From: Bacillota bacterium | GTDB lineage: Bacteria; Bacillota; Bacilli; Paenibacillales; NBRC-103111 | Direction: 5' to 3' | Assembly (NCBI GenBank): GCA_023386955.1 | Contig: JAEWIS010000038.1 | Coordinates: 124,001 to 188,000, forward strand | Length of the DNA: 64,000 bases | Shown: one piece after another, positions 42,036 to 50,785 of the stretch | Position numbering within the stretch: the stretch's first letter is position 1 | Layout: every line of letters begins with the position of its first letter | Notes under the pieces: generated by a model | Told to the model about the DNA's origin: nothing | The model's input: the letters and a program-made list of their open reading frames with translations, nothing else | The model's database searches: none | Position numbers and translations under genes: made by a program

Positions 42036-42484
42036 ATGACCACACCGCTTCCATTCAGAAGTTTGGTCAGAATCACTTCTGTTCCAGCCTCTGTGCGGAT
42101 TTCCACGTCATCCACCAACGCTTGCATCAGATACAGGCCCAAACCGCCTGCATGCATTTCCGACAGAGATTTATCCGTAATGGTCACAGGCACCCGGTTG
42201 CAGGCTTCGGAGGAATTGAAGCTCCGTCCTTCATCCTGCACAATAATCCGAAGATATCGGGGAGCGGCCTCGAAGACAATCTTCATATTGCCTTCTTCCC
42301 CATCTGCATAGGCGTGAAGAACCGCATTGTTGCAAGCCTCTCCTACAGCGACCTTCAAATCCTCAATATCCTCGAAGTTGAAACCCATCCGCACGGCAAT
42401 CCCGTACAGAGCCAGGCGCACAACCTCTATGTATTGTGATTTTGCCGGCAGGGACATAACTATTTTATCCTTTTGTACGTTCAT
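42032..42484 (-). CDS. rsbW: Anti-sigma-B factor, serine-protein kinase RsbW
   Basis: GHKL-fold kinase of about 150 residues that binds SigB and phosphorylates RsbV. The N box is EDIEDLKVAVGEACNNAV (partly quoted), the G1 box is DEGRSF, and the G2 box is GGLGLYLM. ATG at 42484 (MNVQKDK) is preferred to ATG at 42505 because AAGGAA lies upstream of the former only. Its stop overlaps the sigB start by four bases, coupling the two in roughly equal amounts. Middle partner in the rsbV-rsbW-sigB switch. Confidence 0.93.
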   Translation of the reverse strand: MNVQKDKIVMSLPAKSQYIEVVRLALYGIAVRMGFNFEDIEDLKVAVGEACNNAVLHAYADGEEGNMKIVFEAAPRYLRIIVQDEGRSFNSSEACNRVPVTITDKSLSEMHAGGLGLYLMQALVDDVEIRTEAGTEVILTKLLNGSGVVI

Positions 42485-42510
42485 AGAAGTACCATTCCTT
42501 TTCATAAGTT

Positions 42511-42837
42511 CTATACTGCGTTATCGCTGAGAAATTTGCTGATGCCGGCAATATCGAACAATCGGTTAATGTGGGACGGGATGTTGCGGATTTCGAAGCC
42601 CGCCTTGATTTCAGCCCGGGCTTTAATCACCACCAGGATGATGCCGATGCCCGTGCTGTCAATGTAGCGGAGATCCTTGAAGTCAAAAACCAGCTTGCGG
42701 TCAGGTTCATAAAGATAGGGGTCCAACTCCCCCTGCAATTCGCATGCACGGGACAAGTCGAACTCCCCAATAAAAACAAAGGTGACGGAATTCTCGGACA
42801 TATGTTTTACCAACCGAAAAGATTTGATCATGCTCAC
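42511..42837 (-). CDS. rsbV: Anti-sigma factor antagonist RsbV
   Basis: STAS-domain protein of about 108 residues. The phosphorylation site is the Ser of DSTGIG, in the context LRYIDSTGIGIILVV. When unphosphorylated it captures RsbW and frees SigB. The start is uncertain: ATG at 42858 overlaps the DUF948 stop (ATGA), but GGAGGG inside that stretch points to GTG at 42837 or ATG at 42831; GTG has the best spacing (7). It is dephosphorylated by a PP2C phosphatase, for which the REC-PP2C protein at 49.5-50.6 kb is the candidate. Confidence 0.92.
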   Translation of the reverse strand: MSMIKSFRLVKHMSENSVTFVFIGEFDLSRACELQGELDPYLYEPDRKLVFDFKDLRYIDSTGIGIILVVIKARAEIKAGFEIRNIPSHINRLFDIAGISKFLSDNAV

Positions 42838-42854
42838 ACTCATTCCCTCCTGCG

Positions 42855-43319
42855 TCATGTTCTAGCCGTTAGCCGTTTGGAATCCTCGGAACGCTTGGAG
42901 CCGTTTAAGTTCTGGACGAATTTCCCGGCAGTCAATAGCCATGCGGCCAAATTAGATTTGGTGGCCTCTGCCGTTTCCTTCTTTTCGTCGAGCTTATGGC
43001 GAAGTGTTCTGCTGACTGAAGCGGCGGTTTGCCGTATTGTCAATGTGGCGCCGGCAGCCATTCTGCCAATTTCGCCGATGGTCTGGAATGCGCTGTGCAG
43101 CTCCGCCATCTTGGTTTTTACATCGTAGGTTACATCGTTTACACCTTGAATGGTTTCTTTCACTTCACCGGACAAGGCATTGAGCTGAATGCGGGTTTCA
43201 TCCGTAAGCATCCCGATTTTGTTGAGAGCTGCCCGCGCTTCTTTCAGCGTCCGGACAAGTGCTACAATCAGCACCACTACTGCTACGGTAAGAACTGCTG
43301 CGCTTATCTGGATTATCAT
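42855..43319 (-). CDS. DUF948 (YtxG-like) membrane protein, first gene of the sigB operon
   Basis: Small membrane-anchored protein of 154 residues: one N-terminal helix (IIQISAAVLTVAVVVLIVALV), then a long amphipathic coiled coil (TLKEARAALNKIGMLTDE ...) and a basic tail. It belongs to the DUF948/YtxG family, known as SigB-dependent in B. subtilis. ATG at 43319 has GGAGGG six bases upstream. It is the promoter-proximal gene in front of rsbV, overlapping it, and is preceded by a SigB-type promoter. An envelope stress role is likely; whether it feeds signals to RsbV is unknown. Confidence 0.85.
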   Translation of the reverse strand: MIIQISAAVLTVAVVVLIVALVRTLKEARAALNKIGMLTDETRIQLNALSGEVKETIQGVNDVTYDVKTKMAELHSAFQTIGEIGRMAAGATLTIRQTAASVSRTLRHKLDEKKETAEATKSNLAAWLLTAGKFVQNLNGSKRSEDSKRLTART

Positions 43320-43341
43320 GTGCATCCCTCCTGTGAGTTTT

Positions 43342-43366
43342 TAACCCGAAGCCGGAAGGATGAAAC
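43342..43366 (-). promoter_or_regulatory. SigB-type promoter of the sigB operon (autoregulatory)
   Basis: On the minus strand GTTTCA (43366-43361), a 13-base spacer and GGGTTA (43347-43342) lie 22 bases before the DUF948 start, so SigB probably drives its own operon. Confidence 0.7.
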
Positions 43367-43400
43367 GCCTATATTTTCATTTTCCCAAAAAATCTTGTTT

Positions 43401-43426
43401 GTTTCAATCCCAACCGAATAGGTTTA
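43401..43426 (+). promoter_or_regulatory. Possible SigB-type promoter of dps
   Basis: GTTTCA (43401-43406), 14 bases, GGTTTA (43421-43426). The -10 half has T where the consensus has G, but the same variant occurs upstream of the glucan operon. Confidence 0.5.
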
Positions 43427-43472
43427 TAGAGTTCATAGGGTTTATGAAGCCAATCAAAAGGAGGAATTTGCA

Positions 43473-43946
43473 ATGGCAAAAGTGATGATGAAAACCGGCC
43501 CCCGCGCCGATGCTAAACCAGTGTTGGAGAGCCTCAATAAACAAGTAGCCGAATGGACCGTCCTTTATATGAAGTGGCATCATTATCATTGGTATCTGAC
43601 AGGTGAAAGCTTCTTCACGCTCCACGAGAAATTCGAGCAGCTCTACAATGAAGCCGCTCTGAACCTGGACGAGCTGGCGGAACGGATGCTGGCGCTGGAC
43701 GGTGCCCCTGCCTCCACCCTGAAGGAATGTCTGTCGCTGGCTACTATCAAGGAAGCCACCGGCAAGGAGAACCCCACCCAAATGGTCGAATCTGCATGGA
43801 AGGACCTGGAGTATATTGCGGAGGAGCTCTCCAAGGGCATTGAGCTGGCGGATGAGAACAAGGATGATCCTACAGCGGACATGCTGACCGGCCTGAAGGG
43901 CAAGGTGGAGAAGCATATCTGGATGCTGAAGTCTTATCTCAAATAA
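43473..43946 (+). CDS. dps: Dps-family ferritin-like protein (general stress type)
   Basis: Dodecameric iron-storage and DNA-protecting protein, 157 residues. The ferroxidase site at subunit interfaces is visible: WHHYHWYLTG (His ligand) and EKFEQLYNEAALNLDELAER (Asp and Glu ligands; quoted in part). An N-terminal basic tail (MAKVMMKTGPR) may bind DNA. AAAAGGAGG lies nine bases before ATG. It faces away from the sigB operon, with a SigB-like promoter upstream, matching the SigB control of B. subtilis Dps. A second Dps lies at 60.3 kb. Confidence 0.9.
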   Translation: MAKVMMKTGPRADAKPVLESLNKQVAEWTVLYMKWHHYHWYLTGESFFTLHEKFEQLYNEAALNLDELAERMLALDGAPASTLKECLSLATIKEATGKENPTQMVESAWKDLEYIAEELSKGIELADENKDDPTADMLTGLKGKVEKHIWMLKSYLK

Positions 43947-43961
43947 AGGCGAAGGCCTTAC

Positions 43962-43990
43962 GGGCCGTCCTTCACAGGGCGGCTCTTTTT
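43962..43990 (+). terminator. Terminator of dps
   Basis: GGGCCGTCC and GGGCGGCTC pair (with a G-T and one mismatch) around six bases, followed by TTTTT. Confidence 0.7.
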
Positions 43991-44043
43991 ATGGCCTTTC
44001 ACCGGACGCAAAAAAACCGCAGGTATACAGCTGATGCATTCAG

Positions 44044-44631
44044 CTATATACCCACGGCGTCGAAGTAGTGAACGGATTGGATCTGGCCGGTAGCCGGATC
44101 GGTATAAAACTTGACTGCCCCGAATCCGCGTTTGTAGCCCCACCCATCCTCCGCCTCAAAATCCGGTTCGCCTAACGTTTCCCGCAGCACTTCCGTCTCA
44201 AATGAATGCGGGATTCCGTCAATGCTGACTGTTGCCGCTTCTGCTGACACCTCCACATAAAGGAGATCGCCCCCGCGGAATGCCACATCAACAGCACCGT
44301 AATCGTAAACCTCCAAATCGCTTAGCCGGGTATCGGAGTGAATGGCGAGAGGCTGGCCCTTTTTGCGGATCAGCTCCATCATACTGTCTCCAAGCCGGAT
44401 TCCTTCCACGGAGGCCAAGCGGAGCGGCTCCTTCTTCTGGGGAGCCTCAAGAGGTGGTTCATTCACCACCGTTAACGCAGGGAAGGCCTGCGGTGGCGCG
44501 GCATAAACTGCAGCCTGCTCTGTCTGAAGCTCCGGCAGAGGCGGAAGGATGTCCGCATAAATCGCGATCCACCCTCCTGCCAAGGCAGCTAACCCGCCGG
44601 CAGACAATATAAATTTTAAGCCTGCCGTCAT
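44044..44631 (-). CDS. Hypothetical membrane-anchored protein with BamE-like repeats
   Basis: Protein of 195 residues: one N-terminal membrane helix (LKFILSAGGLAALAGGWIAIYA), a Pro/Ala-rich tether (residues 28-70), then a domain with two similar units, IRLGDSMMELIRKKGQPL and FETEVLRETLGEPDFEAEDGW. Each has the pattern helix, Gly-Pro turn, strand that is seen in BamE/SmpA-like and DUF4309-like folds. No family is certain. It lies 49 bases after the YflT-like gene on the same strand, so it is probably in the same SigB-driven unit. Extracytoplasmic; role unknown. Confidence 0.65.
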   Translation of the reverse strand: MTAGLKFILSAGGLAALAGGWIAIYADILPPLPELQTEQAAVYAAPPQAFPALTVVNEPPLEAPQKKEPLRLASVEGIRLGDSMMELIRKKGQPLAIHSDTRLSDLEVYDYGAVDVAFRGGDLLYVEVSAEAATVSIDGIPHSFETEVLRETLGEPDFEAEDGWGYKRGFGAVKFYTDPATGQIQSVHYFDAVGI

Positions 44632-44680
44632 GGACGCTCACCCTCTCTGGCGTTCAGCCGTTGCTGTTATTTGTCTTCGA

Positions 44681-45127
44681 TTATCTGAGACGATCCTCCG
44701 GGCTTCCGGCAAACAGCAGCGGATTTACCACAGGCGGGGTAAGAACATTATCCTTTTCAGGGGGACGTTCGCTCTCAATCCCGCTATCCTGCGGACCTGC
44801 CTCAATCTCTGCCGGCCACGTCAGCACCAGGATGTCTCCTGCGGCCAGCATCCGTTCATAATGGGCTGCATCTGTCTCTGATACACCCAGGGATTTCATC
44901 TTGGCAATGAGCTCATCCCCGCGGGAACGGAAAATATTGGCAACTGTCTGAATAATGCCCTGCTCCGTCATTCCCACCTTGTTGATTTCCGTATTTTCCG
45001 CAATGGCGTCGGTACGGTCGGTATTGTATGCCAAGGCATAAATACTATCCGTATGGTAGCCTTCCTGTGTTAATTGACGGATAAAATCATTGGCTTCCTC
45101 TTCGTTTCGGACCAGTTTGATTGTCAT
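44681..45127 (-). CDS. General stress protein, YflT-like (heat-induced stress) domain
   Basis: Soluble 148-residue protein. The N-terminal 95 residues form the YflT/GSP17M domain: KLVRNEEEANDFIRQLTQEGY, then the strand IYALAYNTDRTDAI and the segment KMKSLGVSETDAAHYERML with GDILVL. The C-terminal tail (from residue 105) is Pro/Glu-rich and probably disordered. GGAGG lies eight bases before ATG. In B. subtilis yflT and gsp17M belong to the SigB regulon, and a SigB-type promoter lies about 230 bases upstream. Biochemical role unknown. Confidence 0.85.
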   Translation of the reverse strand: MTIKLVRNEEEANDFIRQLTQEGYHTDSIYALAYNTDRTDAIAENTEINKVGMTEQGIIQTVANIFRSRGDELIAKMKSLGVSETDAAHYERMLAAGDILVLTWPAEIEAGPQDSGIESERPPEKDNVLTPPVVNPLLFAGSPEDRLR

Positions 45128-45140
45128 GGGTAACGCCTCC

Positions 45141-45260
45141 TTATGACCCGCCGGAGCGGATTTTGGATTTACGCGGTTCCATAAGCTTAGATACGATTTT
45201 CGGCACCAGGGCGATTAACACGCCGGTTATCACCTTTTGCATCATAGCCCGGGAGTTCAT
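45141..45260 (-). CDS. 39-residue small membrane protein
   Basis: The frame extends to 45341, but AGGAGGG lies just before ATG at 45260, giving a 39-residue protein: a short polar start (MNSRAMMQ), one hydrophobic stretch (KVITGVLIALVPKIVSKL) and a very basic tail (EPRKSKIRSGGS). It lies 13 bases before the YflT-like gene and after a SigB-type promoter, so it is probably a stress-induced membrane peptide. No family recognised. Confidence 0.6.
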   Translation of the reverse strand: MNSRAMMQKVITGVLIALVPKIVSKLMEPRKSKIRSGGS

Positions 45261-45333
45261 AACAATCCCTCCTAATTGTGCGGGCGCCCCTTGCATTTCG
45301 GGGAGCGGGAAGCGTAGGTATCGGTTTATTTCC

Positions 45334-46599
45334 TTAACCACCGCTTCTTACTTGACTATTACCCGTGTACATGGAGTCCGAAACAGAGGTCCCCGTTTGG
45401 GGAACCATCAGGCAAACCGTAAAAATGAAGGTGGCTCCTTGGCCGGAGGCGGCATGCTCAAAGCGTATATTCCCGCCCATCAGCTCCACCAAAAGCTTAC
45501 AGATGGACAGTCCGAGGCCTGTACCGTCATGATTGCGGGTCATATACGGGGACAGCTGGGTGAACGGGCGGAACAGCTCCTCCTCCCGGCCCGGGGGAAT
45601 GCCTTCTCCCGTGTCGGTAATCTCAAACTCCACCCATTGGACAGGCGCGGAGGTATCGGCAGAAGGCTTAATAGGAGTATACGGCCGCATAAAGATGGAC
45701 ACGGAACCCTTATTGGTAAATTTTACTGCATTGCCAATTAGATTCATGAAAATCTGACGCAGCCTGGCCTCATCCCCGCTGACCAGTTTGTCCACCTCCG
45801 GGGAAAGCTCCATAACCAGCTCAACACCTTTAAGCCGTGCCTTCGCCTGGAACAGATCCACCGTCTCCATCACCGTAGCATGGAGATCGAAGGGGGAATC
45901 GGAGAGATTCAGCTTGCCCGTTTCCATTTTGGCGAAATCCAGAATATCGCTAAGCATCCGGAGCAGCGAATCTCCGCTGCTTTTGATGGTTTCCACATAC
46001 ATACGCTGCTCATCATCCAACTGTGTCCCTAGCAGAAGGTCTGCCACACCGATGACACCGTTCAGCGGGGTACGGATTTCATGGCTCATGGTCGCCAAAA
46101 AGCGGGTTTTCACCAAGGAAGCGGCATGAACCTCGATATTGGCCTTCTCCAGGTCCATGGTCTGCTGATGTAGCAGCTCCTTCTGCAGCTGGAGCTTCAT
46201 ATTTGTCCGATGCAAACGCACAAAACCATCGATTTTGGACTTCAGCATTTCCGGCACAAAGGGCTTGCGTATATAATCAATGGCACCCAATGCGTACGCG
46301 GAAAAATAAACCGCAGGGTCCTGGTCCGCAGCGGTAATAAAGATGATGGGTGTATCCCTGGAACGCTCTCTCATCTTGATATACTTTGCTGTCTCCAGCC
46401 CGTCCATATCGGGCATATGCACATCCAGCACAATAACGGCAAAGTCGCCTTGAAGCACCTTGCGCAGTGCTTCGTGCCCGGAGGAGGCCTTCACCAGCTG
46501 GTAGCTTTCATCGGAAAGCACCGCCTCCAGGGCAAGCAAATTTTCGGGGTGGTCATCCACCAGCAATATTTGAACAGGGGACGCGGGTTCCACCTTCAT
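45334..46599 (-). CDS. Response-regulator/histidine-kinase fusion (REC-HisKA-HATPase)
   Basis: Soluble 421-residue kinase with the receiver at the N terminus: phosphorylatable Asp59 in VIVLDVHMPDMDG and the conserved Lys in DYIRKPF; then a coiled coil (130-165), HisKA with His173 in MSHEIRTPLNG, and an ATPase domain with LIGNAVKFT, DTGEGIP and GTGLGLSI. Its ATG overlaps the stop of the large hybrid kinase by four bases. No membrane segment, so its input is probably phosphotransfer from the hybrid kinase. An additional layer like this is not part of the described RsbK-RsbY pathway. Confidence 0.85.
   Translation of the reverse strand: MKVEPASPVQILLVDDHPENLLALEAVLSDESYQLVKASSGHEALRKVLQGDFAVIVLDVHMPDMDGLETAKYIKMRERSRDTPIIFITAADQDPAVYFSAYALGAIDYIRKPFVPEMLKSKIDGFVRLHRTNMKLQLQKELLHQQTMDLEKANIEVHAASLVKTRFLATMSHEIRTPLNGVIGVADLLLGTQLDDEQRMYVETIKSSGDSLLRMLSDILDFAKMETGKLNLSDSPFDLHATVMETVDLFQAKARLKGVELVMELSPEVDKLVSGDEARLRQIFMNLIGNAVKFTNKGSVSIFMRPYTPIKPSADTSAPVQWVEFEITDTGEGIPPGREEELFRPFTQLSPYMTRNHDGTGLGLSICKLLVELMGGNIRFEHAASGQGATFIFTVCLMVPQTGTSVSDSMYTGNSQVRSGG
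45359..45384 (-). promoter_or_regulatory. SigB-type promoter inside the end of the REC-kinase gene
   Basis: On the minus strand GTTTCG (45384-45379), 14 bases, GGGTAA (45364-45359). It would drive the 39-residue gene, the YflT-like gene and probably the BamE-like gene. Confidence 0.65.
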
Positions 46600-49439
46600 T
46601 CCTCCTTATGCAGCCAAACCTTCAACAGCGACAGCAGCCGGTTGATATCGATAGGCTTCGTCAAATAATCCGATGCGCCGGCATCCATACACCTCTGCTG
46701 ATCCTCCTTCATGGCCTTGGCCGTGACGGCAATAATCGGCAGATCGGTTAATTCGGGTATTTTCCGGATTTCCCGGATCGCTTCGTATCCGTCCATCCGC
46801 GGCATCATGATATCCATCAGCACCAAATCAATGCCGTGAGAGTCCGCGGCCAGCATTTCCAGAGCATCCACGCCGTTTTCTGCAAAGACAACCTGCAGGC
46901 CGGCATCCTCCAATGCTACGGACAAGGCAAAGACATTGCGGATGTCATCATCCACAATCAGAATCTTATGCAGATAAGAATCTGTTACGGAGTCATTATC
47001 CTCTTCTCCGGAAATCGAAACAGCAGCCTCCAGTGGAGCAGCCCTGTCCAGCAGATACCGGTTGTCCGCGACGCTCTGATCCTGGGCCTGGATGCGGTCC
47101 AAGGGGTGGAAGATGTTTCTGCTCCCCGTAGCATTGGGCGCAATCAGCGGCACCCACAGAATAAACGTGCTTCCTTGGCCTATGCCGCTGGTTACGGTTA
47201 TATTGCCGCCAAGCGCTCTGGCCAGCTTCTGGCTGATGGATAAACCGAGCCCGGTGCCGCCGAAATTGCGGCTGATGGTTCCGTCCGCCTGGCGGAAAGC
47301 CTGGAAGATTTCCTCCTGCTGGTTTTCGGGAATGCCGATGCCTGTATCCTCAATCATAAACAGCCACATACCGTCACTCAGCTCCAGCCGGAAGGTGACC
47401 TTGCCATCGGAGGTAAACTTGAAGGCATTGGACATCAAGTTGCCGATGATCTGCATCAGGCGCTGGGAGTCGGTATTAATCACCTCCGGCAGATCCTCAC
47501 CCGTGCGGATCACCAGCTCCACCCCCTTGCGGACGGAAACCGGCATAAAGCTTCTTTCCACATACTGCACAATTTCTTTAATCTCCAGGGGCTCCACATG
47601 GATCTCCATATGGCCCGCTTCCACCTTGGACAAATCAAGAACATCATTAATCAGCCGCAGTAAGTCCCCTCCGGCTCCGTGAATGGCAGCAGCATATTCC
47701 CGCTGCTTCTCCGTCAGATTGCCCTCTCTGTTTTCCTGAAGCATCAGGGACAGGATCATCATACTGTTCAAAGGCGTTCGCAGCTCATGGGACATATTGG
47801 CCAGGAACTCGGACTTGTACCGGGAAGCCAGCTCCAGCTCCACCGCTTGATGCTCCAGAACCTTATTGGCCCGTTCCACTTCAATGTTTTTCTCTCTGGA
47901 CAAACGGACCTGTTCCTCCAGCAGTGTTGTTTTCAGCGTCAGCTCCTCATTGGTTGCCGCCAGCTCCTCCTGCTGCTGCTGGAGCAGCTCCTCCGATTTC
48001 CGCAATGCTTCTGCCTGCTCCTCCAGCTTTTCGTTGGTCACCCGGAGCTCATCGGACTGGGTTAGCAGCTCCTCGGATTGAGTCTGCAATTCCTCCGTTA
48101 ATATTTGCGAAGTGCGGAGCAGCTCTTCCACACGTATGCGTCCCATAATACTGTTCAGCACGGTTCCCACATTTTGCGTAACCTGCTCAAGCAATGCCAC
48201 ATGCAGCGGAGAAAAGGGATGGACAGAGCCGATTTCCAGCACGGCCATTACATTGCCCTCATAAGCGACAGGGATGATGAGCACCTCGCTTAGCGTCAGC
48301 TCCCCCGGCGAAAGCTCAATGCGAACCGGGTTGTCGGAGCGCTCCTGCAGCCTGATCCAACGGTTGTCCGCGGCGCATTGGCCCACAAGGCCTTGTCCCA
48401 GATGAAATACATTGCGGATCGCCCCCGGCTGTACGGCGTAGCTTCCCACCAGCGAATACAAGCTGGGTTTGGGGTGTTCTGAATCAGAGATGTAGAATCC
48501 GCCGTAGACAGCCTCCACTAAAGGGGCAACTTGGCGCACAAAACGCTCCCCTACTTCCTTCAGATCGGTACGACCTTGAAGGATCATCATGATGCTGTTC
48601 AACTGCGTTTTCAGCCAGGCTTCTTCTTCATTCTTCTTGTTAAATTCATGCTCCCGCGCCCGCTGCTGGGACAAATCCCGGAACAGCCGGTTGAAAAGGC
48701 GGATAACCTCACTGATTTCATCCTTTCCGCCGTCCTCTGTAAATTCTACTGGTACCAGTGAATCCGTAGCCGTTTTGGGAACCAGGGCGGACAGCCGGTT
48801 AAAGCCCTTGGAGATGCTCTGAATAATCCAATATGTAATCATTAGGACCAGCACCAGTCCAAGAAGCATCAGACTGATCGTATATTGGAGGGTTTTGCGG
48901 TTATCCTGCGTGCCGTCCTTCAGAACCTGGTCCATTCTATTCTGGTTAAAGCTTCCCAACGCATCGTTCTTTTCCTGGATTTCCTGCTGAAGCTTCAGGC
49001 CTTCGGAGCTGCGTAGCAGCACCGCATCATCCAGCCGGTTGTTCATGACATAATTCACAATCGTATCCTTATAGTTCAAGTAACGGGTGATTGCCTCAAT
49101 CGCATCCTCCGTCACCTGGGATTGCTGGGCATCCTGATATTTGGCCCTCGAATCCTCAAACAGCTTGCGCATATCCCGGTCATTCTCAGCCAGGCGCTCG
49201 AGAATCTCCCTCTGGGTCATGATGGGGTTGTTGACCAGCAGGCTGACCAGATTGCGGCCGATATCGTTGGTGATGACCTGAAACTGCTGGCTGTCCTTTA
49301 CGTTGGCATACATCTCATCATAGGTGGCCCCGATATCCTTATTCATCGTGGTCAAGCGGTTCATTCCCAAGCCGGCGATGGAAAACATTACAATCAGCAA
49401 AATGCTCATGCCGGCGAGCAGTTTATTGCGTATGGTCAT
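46596..49439 (-). CDS. Hybrid sensor histidine kinase, RsbK-like (CHASE3-HAMP-GAF-HisKA-HATPase-REC)
   Basis: Membrane sensor of about 947 residues. Order: membrane helix (8-28), CHASE3-type extracellular domain (about 35-185), membrane helix (188-208), HAMP (210-262), GAF (about 285-435), long Gln/Glu coiled coil (440-545), HisKA with the phosphorylated His near residue 551 in MSHELRTPLNS, HATPase (DTGIGIP, GTGLGLSI), and a C-terminal REC (LVLMDIMMPRMDGY). ATG at 49439 has GGGAG seven bases upstream. The same architecture occurs in B. cereus RsbK, which controls SigB through RsbY. Here it follows the REC-PP2C gene, supporting that role. The CheR-type regulator RsbM is not seen. Confidence 0.85.
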   Translation of the reverse strand: MTIRNKLLAGMSILLIVMFSIAGLGMNRLTTMNKDIGATYDEMYANVKDSQQFQVITNDIGRNLVSLLVNNPIMTQREILERLAENDRDMRKLFEDSRAKYQDAQQSQVTEDAIEAITRYLNYKDTIVNYVMNNRLDDAVLLRSSEGLKLQQEIQEKNDALGSFNQNRMDQVLKDGTQDNRKTLQYTISLMLLGLVLVLMITYWIIQSISKGFNRLSALVPKTATDSLVPVEFTEDGGKDEISEVIRLFNRLFRDLSQQRAREHEFNKKNEEEAWLKTQLNSIMMILQGRTDLKEVGERFVRQVAPLVEAVYGGFYISDSEHPKPSLYSLVGSYAVQPGAIRNVFHLGQGLVGQCAADNRWIRLQERSDNPVRIELSPGELTLSEVLIIPVAYEGNVMAVLEIGSVHPFSPLHVALLEQVTQNVGTVLNSIMGRIRVEELLRTSQILTEELQTQSEELLTQSDELRVTNEKLEEQAEALRKSEELLQQQQEELAATNEELTLKTTLLEEQVRLSREKNIEVERANKVLEHQAVELELASRYKSEFLANMSHELRTPLNSMMILSLMLQENREGNLTEKQREYAAAIHGAGGDLLRLINDVLDLSKVEAGHMEIHVEPLEIKEIVQYVERSFMPVSVRKGVELVIRTGEDLPEVINTDSQRLMQIIGNLMSNAFKFTSDGKVTFRLELSDGMWLFMIEDTGIGIPENQQEEIFQAFRQADGTISRNFGGTGLGLSISQKLARALGGNITVTSGIGQGSTFILWVPLIAPNATGSRNIFHPLDRIQAQDQSVADNRYLLDRAAPLEAAVSISGEEDNDSVTDSYLHKILIVDDDIRNVFALSVALEDAGLQVVFAENGVDALEMLAADSHGIDLVLMDIMMPRMDGYEAIREIRKIPELTDLPIIAVTAKAMKEDQQRCMDAGASDYLTKPIDINRLLSLLKVWLHKEE

Positions 49440-49474
49440 GCCCATACTCCCTTCTTTCGGAACAAATAGAATGT

Positions 49475-50629
49475 TTAGGCCAGCTTGCCAGCCTCTATAG
49501 ATAAAAGACAGTAATCATCACGCTTTTCATTCAATTTGGCCACGTCGATCAGCTCATCGGCCAAACCTGCCGCACTCAGCAGCGGTCGGGCGAGGAACAA
49601 TTCGGCAATGCTGTCTGTGGAGGAGTCCCAGTCTGACCCGCAGGCTTCGAGAAAGCCGTCCGTAAACAACAGCAGCTTCATGTGCTCTTTATAATGAATG
49701 GTCCGCTTCTCCAGCTGGATGGGATCATCGAATCCCACCGCACATCCGCCGGAGTGCAATCTGTGCAGCTCTTCACCGTCAGCCAGCATAAGCCCCTCCG
49801 GGTGCCCGGCGTTCACATATTCCACAGTTCGAGCGCGGGGATCCATTATTAAATAGATGGAGGTGAAATAATAACGCACCCACTTGTCCTTGTTCTGCAA
49901 ACGCAGCATGTAGGTGTTCAGCAGGCTGACCACCTCAATGGGATCGGGATTCTTCTGCATGGCATCCTGCAGTGCAGAAGCGATATACATACACATGAGT
50001 GAGGATGAGATGCCGTGTCCCATCATATCCAGCAGAATGATCCCGTATTTGCCATCCTCCAGCTGCTGCCAGAAGTAGAAGTCTCCGGCCAAAACCATGG
50101 ACGGCTGGTATACGGCTTCAATTCGCAGATTCTCCTTCTCGAAGGGTTTGCTCAGGACACTCTCCTGCACCTGCTTGGCCAGCGCCAGCTCCAGGGACAT
50201 ATCCCTCTCCTTGGCTTTATGCCAGTTCAGCTCTGCCCGCAGCCGCAGGGCCACCCGGATCCGGGCCAGCAGCTCAATCTTGTTCACCGGCTTCACCACA
50301 TAGTCTGTCGCACCTGCGTCCAATGCCTCCGCCAGCTTATTGGAATCCCCCAGTGCGGTCACGATGATGATCGGAATATCCTTCAGCTTCTCCACACCCT
50401 GAATCCGCCGGCAGGCTTCGATCCCATCCACACCGGGCATCATCATATCCATTAGAATTAAGTCGGGTGTAGCCTCCACACGGTCCGCCTGCTGCTGCTC
50501 CATGCCCAGATAAGAGAACAGCTCCCCTGCATTATTAAAGGAAACATGATTGAGAAAGCCGGCGCCGTCCAATATTTTTTCGATGATCATTTGGTTGATC
50601 AGGTTATCGTCCACAATGGCAATACGCAT
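49475..50629 (-). CDS. Response-regulator phosphatase, RsbY-like (REC-PP2C)
   Basis: Protein of about 384 residues: N-terminal receiver (ILMDMMMPGVDG with the phosphorylated Asp, and DYVVKPVNK), short coiled linker, and a PP2C/SpoIIE phosphatase domain (MVLAGDFYFW, LLDMMGHGISSSLMC, FTDGFLEA) that carries the metal-binding Asp residues. ATG at 50629 is six bases after GAGGTG. This layout equals B. cereus RsbY, which dephosphorylates RsbV to activate SigB. First gene of the RsbY-RsbK-REC-kinase unit, which lies in the same cluster as rsbV-rsbW-sigB, so that connection is strongly suggested. Confidence 0.87.
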   Translation of the reverse strand: MRIAIVDDNLINQMIIEKILDGAGFLNHVSFNNAGELFSYLGMEQQQADRVEATPDLILMDMMMPGVDGIEACRRIQGVEKLKDIPIIIVTALGDSNKLAEALDAGATDYVVKPVNKIELLARIRVALRLRAELNWHKAKERDMSLELALAKQVQESVLSKPFEKENLRIEAVYQPSMVLAGDFYFWQQLEDGKYGIILLDMMGHGISSSLMCMYIASALQDAMQKNPDPIEVVSLLNTYMLRLQNKDKWVRYYFTSIYLIMDPRARTVEYVNAGHPEGLMLADGEELHRLHSGGCAVGFDDPIQLEKRTIHYKEHMKLLLFTDGFLEACGSDWDSSTDSIAELFLARPLLSAAGLADELIDVAKLNEKRDDYCLLSIEAGKLA

Positions 50630-50785
50630 ATAATTCACCTCATTAAATATCGGATGCTTCAGATAAACAATTATAGGAAACGGGGAAACCGGTATCTATC
50701 TCTTAATAATAGCTCACCCTTTTGCAGCATGTCTAGAAATAGACCAGCTTTTTTGGACCAGTGGCTAAAATTTTGCTTTTTCCCT

